From Pseudomonas lurida (GTDB taxonomy: Bacteria; Pseudomonadota; Gammaproteobacteria; Pseudomonadales; Pseudomonadaceae): a stretch of DNA of 64,000 bases. The notes beneath the pieces were generated by a model. That model did no database searches, was not told the DNA's origin, and saw only the letters and a list, made by a program, of their open reading frames with translations. How positions within the stretch are numbered: position 1 is the stretch's first letter; the number at the start of each line of letters is the position of its first letter. Of this stretch, positions 1 to 11,957 are shown piece by piece. Where the stretch lies: the NCBI RefSeq assembly GCF_013522705.1, contig NZ_JAAMRE010000004.1:124001-188000 (forward strand). The letters run 5' to 3'. Made by a program: the position numbers and the translations under genes.

Positions 1-515
1 ACAGCGAGCAGGCGTGGCAGGAGTACGCCGACAAACTTACCGAACTGGCGCGCTTCACCCTGTCCCAGGGCGTGCGCCTGGCGTACCACCACCATATGGG
101 CGCTTATGTCGAATCCCCTGAAGACATCGATCAACTGATGCAGCGCACCGGCCCGGAGGTCGGTCTGCTGTTCGACTCCGGCCACTGCTATATGGGCGGT
201 GGCGAACCTATCGAAGTGCTGCGCAAACACATCGCGCGGATTTGCCATGTGCATTTCAAAGATGTGCGCAAGCCGGTGGTGCAGCTGGCGCGCAACCAGA
301 TGTGGAGCTTCCCCGACTGCATCGTCAACGGCACGTTCACCGTGCCCGGCGATGGCGATATCGACTTTGCCGAACTGCTGGATGCATTGATGGCCGCGAA
401 ATATGAGGGCTGGCTGGTGGTTGAGGCCGAGCAGGACCCAGCCGTGGCGCCCAGCTATATCTATGCGAAAAAGGGCTACGACACCTTGCGTGCGCTGCTC
501 GACGAGAGGACTTGA
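1..515 (+). CDS. iolE: Myo-inosose-2 dehydratase IolE (5' truncated by window edge)
   Basis: Dehydrates 2-keto-myo-inositol, the second step of cytosolic myo-inositol breakdown. Only the last 170 codons are present; the frame is open from base 3. The pieces FDSGHCYMGG, HVHFKDVR and the C-terminal VVEAEQD fit the metal-binding strands of the xylose-isomerase-like TIM barrel. iolB begins 3 bases after the stop, and iolD and iolG follow, so this is the middle of an iol operon whose upstream part lies outside the window. IolI (inosose isomerase) shares the fold and is the main alternative; context and sequence favour IolE. Confidence 0.9.
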   Translation, partial: SEQAWQEYADKLTELARFTLSQGVRLAYHHHMGAYVESPEDIDQLMQRTGPEVGLLFDSGHCYMGGGEPIEVLRKHIARICHVHFKDVRKPVVQLARNQMWSFPDCIVNGTFTVPGDGDIDFAELLDALMAAKYEGWLVVEAEQDPAVAPSYIYAKKGYDTLRALLDERT

Positions 516-518
516 GTG

Positions 519-1307
519 ATGAGCTTGTTGGTCAAAAGCAGCAAACGCGGACACACCATGGTTGCCCTGGAAGCAGGGCGGCTGGAGTACGTAGGCTTCT
601 CTGCCTACCGCCTGAGCCTGGGCGAAACCCTGCCGGTCAGCGCCGCTGATAAAGAGCTGTGCCTGGTGCTGCTCAGTGGCCGGGTGAATATTGAAGGCGA
701 AGGCTTCAACTGGCAGAACCTCGGTGATCGCCAGTCGGTGTTTGAGGAAAAATCGCCGTTCGCCGCGTACCTTCCACCGGGCACCGACGCCCAGGTCACG
801 GCCTTGAGCGATGTGCAGATCGCCGTGTGCGCCGCACCCGGCGCGCCAGGCTATGAACCGCGCCTGATCCGTCCCGAAGACTGCAAGCGCAGCGTGCGCG
901 GTAAAGGCGCCAACACCCGCTATGTGTGCGACATCCTGCCCGACAGCGCACCGGCCCATTCGCTGCTGGTGGTGGAAGTGCGCACGCCGTCGGGGCATTC
1001 GTCGAGCTACCCGCCGCACAAGCACGACACCGACGACCTGCCGCACCAGAGCTTCCTGGAAGAAACCTACTACCACCAGATCAACCCGCCCCAAGGCTTT
1101 GTGTTCCAGCGGGTGTACACCGACGATCGCAGCATCGACCAGGCCATGGCCGTGGAACACAGCGACCTGGTGGTGGTGCCCAAGGGGTATCACCCGGTCA
1201 GCGTGCCCTATGGCTACGAGTCGTATTACCTGAACGTAATGGCGGGCCCCAAGCGCGCCTGGCATTTCCATAACGACCCGCAGCACAGCTGGCTGCTGGA
1301 TCTTTAG
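519..1307 (+). CDS. iolB: 5-deoxy-glucuronate isomerase IolB
   Basis: Converts 5-deoxy-D-glucuronate to 5-dehydro-2-deoxy-D-gluconate, downstream of IolD in inositol catabolism. The 262-residue product is a bicupin of usual IolB length; the metal-site cluster is seen around PPHKHDTDDLPH, the Glu of FLEETYYH and the late GYHPVSVPYGYESYYLN segment. A GTG at 516 is in frame, but the ATG at 519 is preferred because the AGAGGA at 505-510 then lies 8 bases upstream. It is practically fused to the end of iolE, suggesting translational coupling. Confidence 0.93.
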   Translation: MSLLVKSSKRGHTMVALEAGRLEYVGFSAYRLSLGETLPVSAADKELCLVLLSGRVNIEGEGFNWQNLGDRQSVFEEKSPFAAYLPPGTDAQVTALSDVQIAVCAAPGAPGYEPRLIRPEDCKRSVRGKGANTRYVCDILPDSAPAHSLLVVEVRTPSGHSSSYPPHKHDTDDLPHQSFLEETYYHQINPPQGFVFQRVYTDDRSIDQAMAVEHSDLVVVPKGYHPVSVPYGYESYYLNVMAGPKRAWHFHNDPQHSWLLDL

Positions 1308-1376
1308 ACGGGTTGGCGCGAGCGAGCGCGTGCCACATTGGATACCGACGGATTTGCATTCCTACAAGGTGCGAAC

Positions 1377-4338
<2,962 letters not shown>

Positions 4339-4399
4339 ACTTCTGGAGGCACGCTGAAAAAAATGGATTGGGTTTTCACTTCAAGTAAGGAGTGTCGAT

Positions 4400-5428
4400 A
4401 TGCGAATCGGACTAGTCGGCTATGGCCATGGAGGGCGCTTCTTTCATGCGCCGCTGATTGCCACCCTGCCGGGTGCCACGTTTGTCGGCGTGGTGACCCG
4501 TTCGGCCGAACGCCGCCAGCAATTGAGCATGGATCTTCCAGGGGTGAAGGCCTTTGACAGCATCGGCCAGATCGTCGAAGCCGGTGTCGATGCGCTGGTG
4601 ATTTCCACCACGCTGAAAGGTCGCCCGGCACTGGTGCTGGAAGCCATCGAACACGGGGTGGCGGTGGTCAGCGACAAACCCTTTGCGGCCAACGCCGAAC
4701 AGGCCCAGGCGTTGATTACGGCGGCTGAACGCCAGGGCACGTTGCTCAGCGTCTACCAGAACCGACGCTGGGACTCGGACTATCTGACCCTGCGCAAACT
4801 GATCGACGCCGGCGCCCTGGGCCGCATCACCCGGTTTGAATCCCGTGTGGAACGCTACAGCCCGCAGGCGCTGGGCAATGCCAGTGGAGGCGGCTGGCTG
4901 CGTGACCTCGGCAGCCACCTGGTGGACCAGGCCCTGCAACTATTCGGTGCGGTGGACCGAGTATTTGCGCAACTGCACTACAGCACCGAGCATCCTACGG
5001 TCGATCATGGCTTCTTCGTTTCCCTGACTCACGCCAACGGCGTGATTTCCCATCTGTGGGGCAACGCCCTGCAGAACAGCCCGGCGCCGCGGTTTCGGGT
5101 GAGCGGCACGTTGGGTTGCTACACCGTCGAGGGGCTGGACGGTCAGGAAGAAGCGCTGATGGCCGGCAAAACGCCGAAAACCGAAGGCGAGCATTGGGGC
5201 GCCGAGGAACACCGGCGCTGGGGCTGGTTCGAGCAAGGGCCGGAACGTGAGCGCGTGCCATCGGAAAAAGGCTGTTGGACTCAGTTCTATCGCCAGTTTC
5301 AAGCGGCGGTACAAGGGCAAGGGCCGCTGCCCGTGGACGTTTATGACGCGCTGGAAACCACCCGCATATTGGACGCTGCACGCCTGAGCGCCGAGCGCCA
5401 GCAAGTGGTTTCAACAAAAATAGAATAA
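4400..5428 (+). CDS. Gfo/Idh/MocA-family dehydrogenase, probable scyllo-inositol dehydrogenase
   Basis: A 342-residue oxidoreductase with N-terminal NAD(P) fold (GLVGYGHGG) and DKP at 92-94 in place of EKP, a variant seen in the IolW/YdgJ branch. The GGGWLRDLGSHLVDQAL stretch holds the likely active-site residues. AAGGAG at 4387-4392 sits 7 bases before the ATG. Placement between iolG and the inositol ABC importer suggests interconversion of another inositol isomer, such as scyllo-inosose/scyllo-inositol, but the substrate is an inference. The stop codon lies inside the palindrome at 5421-5435. Confidence 0.75.
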   Translation: MRIGLVGYGHGGRFFHAPLIATLPGATFVGVVTRSAERRQQLSMDLPGVKAFDSIGQIVEAGVDALVISTTLKGRPALVLEAIEHGVAVVSDKPFAANAEQAQALITAAERQGTLLSVYQNRRWDSDYLTLRKLIDAGALGRITRFESRVERYSPQALGNASGGGWLRDLGSHLVDQALQLFGAVDRVFAQLHYSTEHPTVDHGFFVSLTHANGVISHLWGNALQNSPAPRFRVSGTLGCYTVEGLDGQEEALMAGKTPKTEGEHWGAEEHRRWGWFEQGPERERVPSEKGCWTQFYRQFQAAVQGQGPLPVDVYDALETTRILDAARLSAERQQVVSTKIE

Positions 5429-5463
5429 AATTCTAAAACAGGTTGATATGGAAATTATTTTCC
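5421..5463. promoter_or_regulatory. Two palindromes before the inositol transporter, one matching the IolR motif
   Basis: TAGAAT-AAA-ATTCTA at 5421-5435 is a perfect inverted repeat overlapping the stop of the preceding gene. GGAA-ATTATT-TTCC at 5450-5463 matches the GGAA-N6-TTCC operator described for RpiR-type IolR repressors in rhizobia. It lies about 300 bases before the binding-protein ATG, so it could control a transporter promoter. Binding is inferred; no iolR gene is in the window. Confidence 0.5.
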
Positions 5464-5767
5464 AATAAAGTCTTTTCCAGGTTGCAAAAAAAGTACGTCG
5501 CGGGCTCGATCCGCACGGCTCAACAAAAACAAGATCAAAAACAACCAGGTACCGTCAGATGAAAATCTTCAACGCTGTACTGCGAGTTTTACGCCCCCTC
5601 TCTGCGCCACGCGCCCGGCCGTTCTACTTCTCCTTCCTTAATGTGCTGTGCGTCGAAAACAACGACGCGCTGGTGTGCTGCATCCCCGGCGCGCCGATCG
5701 TGCGATTGCCCGCCACGCTCTGAGAACGTCCAAACAAAACCAACAAGAAAGTGGAGACAGACCGTTC
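5429..5767 (+). other. Intergenic leader before the inositol ABC transporter
   Basis: This 339-base gap starts A+T-rich (5429-5490) with the IolR-like palindrome, then becomes G+C-rich. It carries a 54-codon open frame (5559-5723) and an SD-like GTGGAG at 5751-5756 ahead of the binding-protein ATG. I see no terminator or RNA gene. It is probably a transporter promoter region with a long 5' UTR. Confidence 0.5.
5559..5723 (+). CDS. Possible small ORF (54 residues) in the transporter leader
   Basis: ATG at 5559 opens 54 codons ending at TGA 5721-5723, 44 bases before the binding-protein start. The predicted peptide begins MKIFNAVLRVLRPLS, is rich in Arg and Pro, and contains a CC pair (VCCIPG). 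AGGT at 5547-5550 could act as SD. The third codon positions are mostly G/C in the second half. It matches no family I know; it may be a leader peptide, a decayed fragment or chance. Confidence 0.25.
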   Translation: MKIFNAVLRVLRPLSAPRARPFYFSFLNVLCVENNDALVCCIPGAPIVRLPATL

Positions 5768-6700
5768 ATGAAGACCCCGATCCGTTTTACCGCGCTGGCG
5801 TTGTCCTTGTTGCTGAGTAGTGTTGCCATGGCCGCCGATCTGAAGATTGGCGTGAGCATGTCCTCATTCGATGACAACTACCTGACCAATGTGCGCAAGT
5901 ACATGGACCAACAAGCCAAGTCCTACCCCAAGGGAGATGGCGTACAACTGCAGTTCGAAGACGCCCGTGCCGATGTGGTCAAGCAACTGAGCCAGGTCGA
6001 GAATTTTATCGGCCAGAAAGTTGATGCGATCATCGTGAACCCGGTGGATACCGCCTCCACGGCGCGAATCAGCAAGGCCGCCATTGAGGCCGGAATTCCC
6101 TTGGTCTACGTCAACCGTCGCCCCGACCAGAAAGACTTGCCCAAAGGCGTCGCTGCCGTGACTTCCGACGATGAAGAAGCCGGCAAGCTGCAAATGCAGT
6201 ACATCGCCGACAAACTGGGCGGCAAGGGCAAGATCGTCATTCTGTTGGGCGACCTGGCGAACAACTCCACTCAAAACCGCACAAAGGGCGTGAAAGAGAT
6301 TCTGGCTAAATACCCAGGCATCGAAATCGAGCAGGAGCAGACGGGGACGTGGCTGCGCCAGACCGGCATGGATCTGGTGAACAACTGGCTGACCCAAGGT
6401 CGCGATTTCCAGGCGGTACTGGCCAATAACGATGAGATGGCAATCGGCGCAGCCATGGCGCTCAAGTCGGCCGGCAAGGAAAAGGGCAGTGTATTGATCG
6501 CGGGCGTCGACGGCACGCCGGACGGTTTGAATGCGATTACCAAGGGCGAAATGGCCGTGTCGGTGTTCCAGGACGCCAAGGGCCAGGCTGTCGGTTCAGT
6601 GGAAGCGGCGCGCAAGCTGGCCAGGAACGAGACGATCGAGCAGAACATTGTCATCCCGTTCAAGCTGATCACCCCGGATAACGTCAAAGACTTCAAGTAG
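5768..6700 (+). CDS. Inositol/sugar ABC transporter periplasmic binding protein
   Basis: The 310-residue product has a Sec signal peptide with probable cleavage after AMA at about residue 22, then a type I periplasmic binding fold of the RbsB class (start DLKIGVSMSSFDDNY; VDAIIVNPVDT; late AGVDGTPDGLNAI). It would capture sugar or myo-inositol in the periplasm for the ATPase and permease encoded next. The frame is open to 5648, but ATG 5768 begins the signal peptide. The iol neighbourhood argues for inositol (IbpA/IatA-like) rather than ribose. Confidence 0.85.
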   Translation: MKTPIRFTALALSLLLSSVAMAADLKIGVSMSSFDDNYLTNVRKYMDQQAKSYPKGDGVQLQFEDARADVVKQLSQVENFIGQKVDAIIVNPVDTASTARISKAAIEAGIPLVYVNRRPDQKDLPKGVAAVTSDDEEAGKLQMQYIADKLGGKGKIVILLGDLANNSTQNRTKGVKEILAKYPGIEIEQEQTGTWLRQTGMDLVNNWLTQGRDFQAVLANNDEMAIGAAMALKSAGKEKGSVLIAGVDGTPDGLNAITKGEMAVSVFQDAKGQAVGSVEAARKLARNETIEQNIVIPFKLITPDNVKDFK

Positions 6701-6765
6701 CCCTGACACCACAATAATAAGCCGGCGGGGCGGTTATGCCCGCTCCGCCGATGGAGTACCTGCCT

Positions 6766-8319
6766 ATGCTCGCTCAAGCCACCGTCCCGCAGCACCCGGG
6801 TATCCAGCCGCTTACGCTGGAGGAGCCCTACCTGCTGGAAATCGTCAACATCAGCAAAGGCTTCCCCGGTGTCGTGGCCCTGGATGATGTGCAGCTGCGC
6901 GTGCGCCCTGGCTCCGTGTTGGCGCTGATGGGCGAGAACGGAGCGGGCAAATCGACGCTGATGAAAATCATCGCCGGAATCTACCAGCCCGACAGCGGCG
7001 AAATTCGCCTGCGCGGCAAGCCGATCGTGTTCGACACGCCCCTGGCCGCCCAGAAAGCCGGGATCGCGATGATCCATCAGGAACTCAACCTGATGCCGCA
7101 CATGACCATCGCCGAGAACATCTGGATCGGCCGCGAGCAGCTCAACGGCCTGCATATGGTCAATCACCGTGAAATGCACCGCTGCACCGCCGAGTTGCTG
7201 GCGCGCCTGCGTATCAACCTGGACCCTGAGGAGCAGGTAGGCAACCTGAGCATCGCCGAGCGACAGATGGTCGAGATTGCCAAGGCGGTGTCCTATGACT
7301 CCGACATCCTGATCATGGATGAACCGACATCGGCCATTACCGAGAAGGAAGTGGCCCACCTGTTTTCGATCATTGCCGACCTCAAGTCACAAGGCAAAGG
7401 CATCGTCTACATCACGCATAAAATGAACGAAGTGTTCGCCATCGCCGACGAGGTGGCGGTATTTCGCGACGGCCGCTACATCGGCCTGCAGCGCGCCGAC
7501 AGCATGGACAGCGACAGCCTGATTTCGATGATGGTGGGCCGCGAACTGAGCCAACTGTTCCCGGTGCGCGAAACCCCGATCGGCGAGCGGCTGATGTCGG
7601 TGCGCGACCTGCGCCTGGACGGGGTGTTCAAGGGGGTGTCGTTCGACCTGCACGCCGGCGAGATCCTCGGGATCGCCGGGCTGATGGGCTCGGGCCGTAC
7701 CAATGTGGCCGAAACCCTGTTCGGCATTACCCCGGCGGACGGCGGCCGGATCACCCTCGATGGCGAGCCGGTGCGCATCAGCGACCCGCACATGGCCATC
7801 GACAAAGGCTTCGCGCTGCTGACCGAGGATCGCAAGCTCAGTGGGCTGTTCCCCTGTCTGTCGGTATTGGAAAACATGGAGATGGCCGTGCTGCCGCACT
7901 ATTCAGGTAACGGTTTTATCCAGCAAAAAGCCCTGCGTGCGCTGTGCGAAGACATGTGCAGGAAGCTGCGGGTGAAAACGCCGTCGCTGGAGCAGTGCAT
8001 CGATACGTTGTCCGGCGGCAACCAGCAGAAGGCGTTGCTGGCGCGCTGGCTGATGACCAACCCACGCCTGCTGATCCTCGACGAGCCGACACGGGGCATC
8101 GACGTCGGTGCCAAGGCCGAGATCTACCGGTTGATTGCTTTCCTTGCCAGCGAAGGCATGGCGGTAATCATGATTTCTTCGGAACTGCCCGAAGTGCTGG
8201 GCATGAGCGACCGGGTGATGGTGATGCACGAAGGCGAACTCATGGGCACCCTCGACCGCAGTGAGGCGACCCAGGAAAAAGTCATGCAGCTGGCCTCCGG
8301 TATGACCGCGGTCCACTGA
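6766..8319 (+). CDS. Inositol/sugar ABC transporter ATP-binding protein (RbsA/MglA type)
   Basis: The 517-residue tandem ATPase powers the importer. The first domain has a good Walker A (GENGAGKST) and signature [14 protein letters not shown]; the second has a degenerate Walker A (GLMGSGRTN), normal for this class, with [15 protein letters not shown] and Walker [18 protein letters not shown] 6766 is preferred, with GGAG at 6753-6756 nine bases upstream; an in-frame ATG at 6736 would add 10 residues. The binding-protein gene ends 65 bases before. Confidence 0.88.
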   Translation: MLAQATVPQHPGIQPLTLEEPYLLEIVNISKGFPGVVALDDVQLRVRPGSVLALMGENGAGKSTLMKIIAGIYQPDSGEIRLRGKPIVFDTPLAAQKAGIAMIHQELNLMPHMTIAENIWIGREQLNGLHMVNHREMHRCTAELLARLRINLDPEEQVGNLSIAERQMVEIAKAVSYDSDILIMDEPTSAITEKEVAHLFSIIADLKSQGKGIVYITHKMNEVFAIADEVAVFRDGRYIGLQRADSMDSDSLISMMVGRELSQLFPVRETPIGERLMSVRDLRLDGVFKGVSFDLHAGEILGIAGLMGSGRTNVAETLFGITPADGGRITLDGEPVRISDPHMAIDKGFALLTEDRKLSGLFPCLSVLENMEMAVLPHYSGNGFIQQKALRALCEDMCRKLRVKTPSLEQCIDTLSGGNQQKALLARWLMTNPRLLILDEPTRGIDVGAKAEIYRLIAFLASEGMAVIMISSELPEVLGMSDRVMVMHEGELMGTLDRSEATQEKVMQLASGMTAVH

Positions 8320-8377
8320 CAAACAGCTGCACGGGCCGGTGTCTGGCCCGCGCCCAAGAATAAGAAGGTGAAGGGTT

Positions 8378-9400
8378 ATGAACGCAATAACAGACAACAA
8401 GCCTGCCATGGCCCCGGTCAAGCACCGGCGGCGAATACCCACCGAGCTGAGCATCTTCCTGGTGCTGATCGGCATCGGCCTGGTGTTTGAGGTGTTCGGC
8501 TGGATCGTGCGTGACCAGAGCTTCCTGATGAACTCCCAGCGCCTGGTGTTGATGATCCTGCAGGTGTCGATCATCGGTCTGCTGGCCATCGGCGTGACCC
8601 AGGTGATTATTACCACGGGGATCGACTTGTCCTCGGGCTCGGTGCTGGCATTGTCGGCGATGATTGCCGCCAGCCTGGCGCAGACCTCGGACTTCTCGCG
8701 GGCGGTGTTTCCCAGCCTGACCGACCTGCCGGTGTGGATCCCGGTAGCCATGGGCCTGGGAGTAGGGCTGCTGGCGGGGGCGATCAACGGCAGTATCATC
8801 GCCGTCACCGGTATTCCGCCGTTTATCGCCACACTGGGCATGATGGTTTCGGCACGTGGCCTGGCGCGTTATTACACCGAAGGGCAGCCGGTGAGCATGC
8901 TGTCCGATTCCTACACCGCGATCGGCCACGGCGCGATGCCGGTGATCATCTTTCTGGTGGTGGCGGTCATCTTCCACATCGCCCTGCGCTACACCAAATA
9001 CGGCAAGTACACCTACGCCATCGGCGGCAATATGCAGGCGGCGCGTACGTCGGGGATCAACGTCAAGCGCCACCTGATCATTGTCTACAGCATCGCCGGT
9101 CTGCTGGCGGGCCTGGCGGGTGTGGTGGCGTCGGCGCGCGCGGCGACAGGCCAGGCCGGCATGGGCATGTCTTACGAGCTGGATGCGATTGCCGCCGCCG
9201 TGATCGGCGGCACCAGCCTGGCGGGCGGGGTAGGGCGCATTACCGGCACGGTGATTGGCGCACTGATCCTGGGCGTGATGGCCAGCGGGTTTACGTTTGT
9301 GGGGGTGGATGCGTATATCCAGGACATCATCAAGGGCCTGATCATCGTGGTGGCGGTGGTGATCGATCAATATCGCAATAAGCGCAAGCTTAAACGCTGA
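8378..9400 (+). CDS. Inositol/sugar ABC transporter permease (RbsC type)
   Basis: A 340-residue inner-membrane permease of the BPD_transp_2 family with about eight to ten hydrophobic segments (first at about residues 24-45: LSIFLVLIGIGLVFEVFGW). GIDLSSGSVLAL and AAAVIGGTSLAGGVG are typical RbsC/MglC-family stretches. AAGAAGGTGAAGG precedes the ATG. It ends the ABC importer set; a large hairpin-forming repeat begins 20 bases after the stop. Confidence 0.88.
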   Translation: MNAITDNKPAMAPVKHRRRIPTELSIFLVLIGIGLVFEVFGWIVRDQSFLMNSQRLVLMILQVSIIGLLAIGVTQVIITTGIDLSSGSVLALSAMIAASLAQTSDFSRAVFPSLTDLPVWIPVAMGLGVGLLAGAINGSIIAVTGIPPFIATLGMMVSARGLARYYTEGQPVSMLSDSYTAIGHGAMPVIIFLVVAVIFHIALRYTKYGKYTYAIGGNMQAARTSGINVKRHLIIVYSIAGLLAGLAGVVASARAATGQAGMGMSYELDAIAAAVIGGTSLAGGVGRITGTVIGALILGVMASGFTFVGVDAYIQDIIKGLIIVVAVVIDQYRNKRKLKR

Positions 9401-9420
9401 GCTGTAAGGCACAAGGCACA

Positions 9421-9497
9421 AGCTGCCAGCTGCAAGCTGCAAGCTGCAAGTCCGATTAGCTCTACAGCTTGTCGCTTGCAGCTTGCGGCTTATAGCT
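9421..9497. repeat. Tandem AGCTGCA repeat forming a long stem-loop
   Basis: Three to four copies of the 7-mer GCTGCAA/AGCTGCA occupy 9421-9450, and the complementary GCTTGCAGCTTGCGGCTTATAGCT lies at about 9474-9497. The arms could pair into a stem of about 25 bp around an AT-rich loop. It sits just after the permease stop and may end or stabilise the importer transcript; no T-run follows. Confidence 0.55.
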
Positions 9498-9685
9498 GCT
9501 CTACGAACTTTCCTGCTATAAACGCACTCCGATAACCATTCGCCAAGCCCGTCCTGGTGTCTTTGGGGGTTATATCGGTAAAAATGCCTGTCTTTTCAGT
9601 TGCTGCGCCCTCAAGTCGGCCTTAGACTGCCGCCCCTCGTAAATTGAGTGCCGGGTGGCGCTTGGAATGGACGGCGCCCTTCCGA

Positions 9686-9699
9686 GACCTGCACAGGTC
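9686..9699. promoter_or_regulatory. Operator-like palindrome GACCTG-CA-CAGGTC
   Basis: A perfect 6-bp inverted repeat with a 2-base centre, 55 bases upstream of the dksA-like ATG. The spacing would suit a regulator site or a small RNA hairpin. No known regulator motif is recognised. Confidence 0.3.
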
Positions 9700-9753
9700 G
9701 GCCGGAACGCTCCCTTATTCGCCTTAATGCACGTATTTTTTATAGAGAAATCA

Positions 9754-10158
9754 ATGACAAAGGAAAAGTTGCTGGCCATGCCGGCGGATGACTACATGAA
9801 TGCCGAACAGCACGCTTTTTTCGAGAAGTTGCTGCAAGACATGAAAGTGGAACACCACGAGCGCATTGAACAGAACCGTATCGCCATTGAAAGCCTGGAC
9901 ACCCCGGCTGACCCGGCCGACGCTGCTTCCGTGGAAGAAGAGCGCACCTGGCTGGTCAACGCCATCGACCGCGACCAGCGCATGCTGCCGCAGCTTGAGC
10001 GTGCCCTGGAACGCATCAAGGAAGATTCCTTCGGCTGGTGCGATGACAGCGGCGAGCCTATCGGCCTCAAGCGCCTGCTGATCAGCCCGACCACCAAGTA
10101 CTGCATCGAAGCGCAAGAGCGCCACGAGCAGATCGACAAGCATCAGCGCCAAGCCTGA
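9754..10158 (+). CDS. dksA2: DksA/TraR-family transcription factor lacking a full zinc site (DksA2-like)
   Basis: A 134-residue coiled-coil protein expected to bind the RNA polymerase secondary channel with ppGpp and tune stringent-response promoters. The tip motif DPADAA (53-58) matches DxxDxA of DksA. The zinc knuckle is reduced to C96-DDS and C117-IEA, i.e. two of four cysteines are missing, as in P. aeruginosa DksA2, which acts without zinc. The ATG has only a weak SD (AGAG). The gene stands alone, without the zinc-homeostasis neighbours known for dksA2 elsewhere. Confidence 0.82.
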   Translation: MTKEKLLAMPADDYMNAEQHAFFEKLLQDMKVEHHERIEQNRIAIESLDTPADPADAASVEEERTWLVNAIDRDQRMLPQLERALERIKEDSFGWCDDSGEPIGLKRLLISPTTKYCIEAQERHEQIDKHQRQA

Positions 10159-10171
10159 TGCGGTGAAGCCG

Positions 10172-10193
10172 GGGAACCGTTCCTACGGTTCCC
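10172..10193 (+). terminator. Hairpin after the DksA paralog
   Basis: GGGAACCG (10172-10179) pairs with CGGTTCCC (10186-10193) around a 6-base loop, 13 bases after the stop codon. There is no T-run, so it may be a transcript-end stabiliser or weak terminator. Confidence 0.4.
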
Positions 10194-10322
10194 TGGAGGA
10201 AGACCCGCTACACCCCGTCTACTATTGATCTACTGCACGGCACCCCACTAAAGGCCCATGGATAATGGCCCGATAGTGGCGTTTAATGCCGTGACAATAA
10301 AGACAAACAGTGGGGTGACGAA

Positions 10323-11933
10323 ATGGCTGGGGACGGATCTCTGATGGGCGCAGCAGTGCCGCCACACGCGGTGGCGCGCCGCTTGCCCGGCTGGTTGACG
10401 CCGCTGTTGCAGAGCACCGCTCTGGTGCTGGTGCTGCTGGGCCTGGCGTTCGCCAATCTGCCGATCTACCTGTGCCTGACGCTGGCGCTGCTGGTGGTCT
10501 GGCTGCCCCGTTTGAAGGCGCGGGCGCCGGCCACTGTCGCTGCCTCTACCGCCGATGCGATTGGCGAACTCACCCGCGACCTGTCCTATACCACCAGCCA
10601 TAACGCGCTGTCCGCGGCCGGCGTGGCCTATTCGGTCAAGCAACTGGCGGCGCGCCTGCAATCCCAATTGACGGCGGCCAAGCAGATTGTCGGCAATGCT
10701 GAAGTCATGATCAGCACCGAGCAGGCCACGTCCCAACTCAGCCGGCAGGCTCTGGGTGCCGCCAGCCAGGCCCATCAACGCAGTACCGAAGGCCGGGAAG
10801 TGCTGGTGCAATCGATCACCCGCATGCGTCAGCTGAGCCAGCGCGCCAATGCCAGCCGCGAGCTGATCGAAGCCTTGAGCCAGCGCAGTGAGGAAATCCA
10901 ACGGGTGACCCTGGTGATTCAGTCCATCGCCAGCCAGACCAACCTGTTGGCGCTCAATGCCGCCATCGAGGCGGCGCGGGCCGGTGAACATGGGCGCGGG
11001 TTCGCGGTGGTGGCCGACGAAGTGCGCGGCCTGGCCGGGCGTACAGCCACGGCCACCGATGAGGTCGGGGTGATGGTGGCGGATATCCAGCAGCGCACGG
11101 CCCAGGTGGTGGAGCAGATCCGCCAATTGTCGGCAGATCTGCACGCTGGTGTCGAGCAGGTGGAACACGCGGGGGAGCAATTGGACAACATTGCCAGCCT
11201 GGCGGCGGATGTGGAAGGCCAGGTCAACCAGATCGCCCAGGGCACCGACACCAACCAGGCCCAGCTCGACAGCCTGTTCCATGCCGTCGAACAGATGCGC
11301 AGCGATTTAAGCGTCAGCGATGCGCAGACCCGCCAGTTGGCCGAAGCCGCCGTGCAGATGGAAGGGCAGGCCGAAATCATCAGCGAACGTCTCGCGGCGG
11401 TGGGGCTTGATGATTATCACCAGCGGGTCTATGACCTGGCGCGTGAAGGCGCGAGCCGCATAGGCGCGCAGTTCGAAGCGGACGTGCAGCAGAACCGTAT
11501 CAGCCTGGATGACCTGTTCGACCGTACTTACACCCCGATTCCCAACACCAGCCCGAGCAAGTACCACACCCGCTTCGACGGCTATACCGACAAAGTGCTG
11601 CCACCGATCCAGGAGGCACTGTTGCCGCGTCACGAAGGGTTGGTGTTTGCCATTGCCTGCACGCCGCAGGGCTATGTGCCCACCCACAACGCGGCGTTTT
11701 CCCAGCCGTTGACCGGGGATGCGCAAGTGGATGCGGTACAGAACCGCACCAAGCGCAAATTCGACGACCGCACGGGGATTCGCTGCGGCAGTCATCAGCA
11801 GGCGGTGTTACTGCAGACCTACACCCGCGATACCGGCGAGCTGATGCATGATCTGTCGGTACCGATCATGGTCAACGGCCGGCATTGGGGCGGTTTGCGC
11901 CTGGGTTATAAACCGGAAAGTGCCAAGCGCTGA
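10323..11933 (+). CDS. Methyl-accepting chemotaxis protein with C-terminal sensor-like domain
   Basis: A 536-residue chemoreceptor. Two hydrophobic segments (about 26-45 and 46-63) form a membrane hairpin with almost no periplasmic loop. The coiled-coil signalling domain follows, with the conserved CheA/CheW-contact tip [20 protein letters not shown] at about 207-226. Residues about 395-536 form a further domain ending in [19 protein letters not shown], a tail found in several MCPs and resembling a cytoplasmic Cache-like ligand sensor. Sensing is therefore probably cytoplasmic. GGGGTG precedes the ATG. Ligand unknown. Confidence 0.85.
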   Translation: MAGDGSLMGAAVPPHAVARRLPGWLTPLLQSTALVLVLLGLAFANLPIYLCLTLALLVVWLPRLKARAPATVAASTADAIGELTRDLSYTTSHNALSAAGVAYSVKQLAARLQSQLTAAKQIVGNAEVMISTEQATSQLSRQALGAASQAHQRSTEGREVLVQSITRMRQLSQRANASRELIEALSQRSEEIQRVTLVIQSIASQTNLLALNAAIEAARAGEHGRGFAVVADEVRGLAGRTATATDEVGVMVADIQQRTAQVVEQIRQLSADLHAGVEQVEHAGEQLDNIASLAADVEGQVNQIAQGTDTNQAQLDSLFHAVEQMRSDLSVSDAQTRQLAEAAVQMEGQAEIISERLAAVGLDDYHQRVYDLAREGASRIGAQFEADVQQNRISLDDLFDRTYTPIPNTSPSKYHTRFDGYTDKVLPPIQEALLPRHEGLVFAIACTPQGYVPTHNAAFSQPLTGDAQVDAVQNRTKRKFDDRTGIRCGSHQQAVLLQTYTRDTGELMHDLSVPIMVNGRHWGGLRLGYKPESAKR

Positions 11934-11957
11934 GGTTAGACGCGACTGTCGCTCGCA

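Larger units (their letters stand above)
9401..9753. other. Intergenic region with long hairpin and operator-like palindrome
   Basis: The gap between the permease and the DksA paralog. It contains the AGCTGCA tandem/inverted repeat (9421-9497), a single GTTATA half-site near 9570, and the 6-2-6 palindrome at 9686-9699. No ORF with a credible start and SD was found. Confidence 0.5.

Noticed and set aside
9560..9590. Possible Zur box upstream of the DksA paralog (GTTATA near 9570)
   Set aside because: Only one half-site; the second half of GTTATA-N2-ATAAC is absent.
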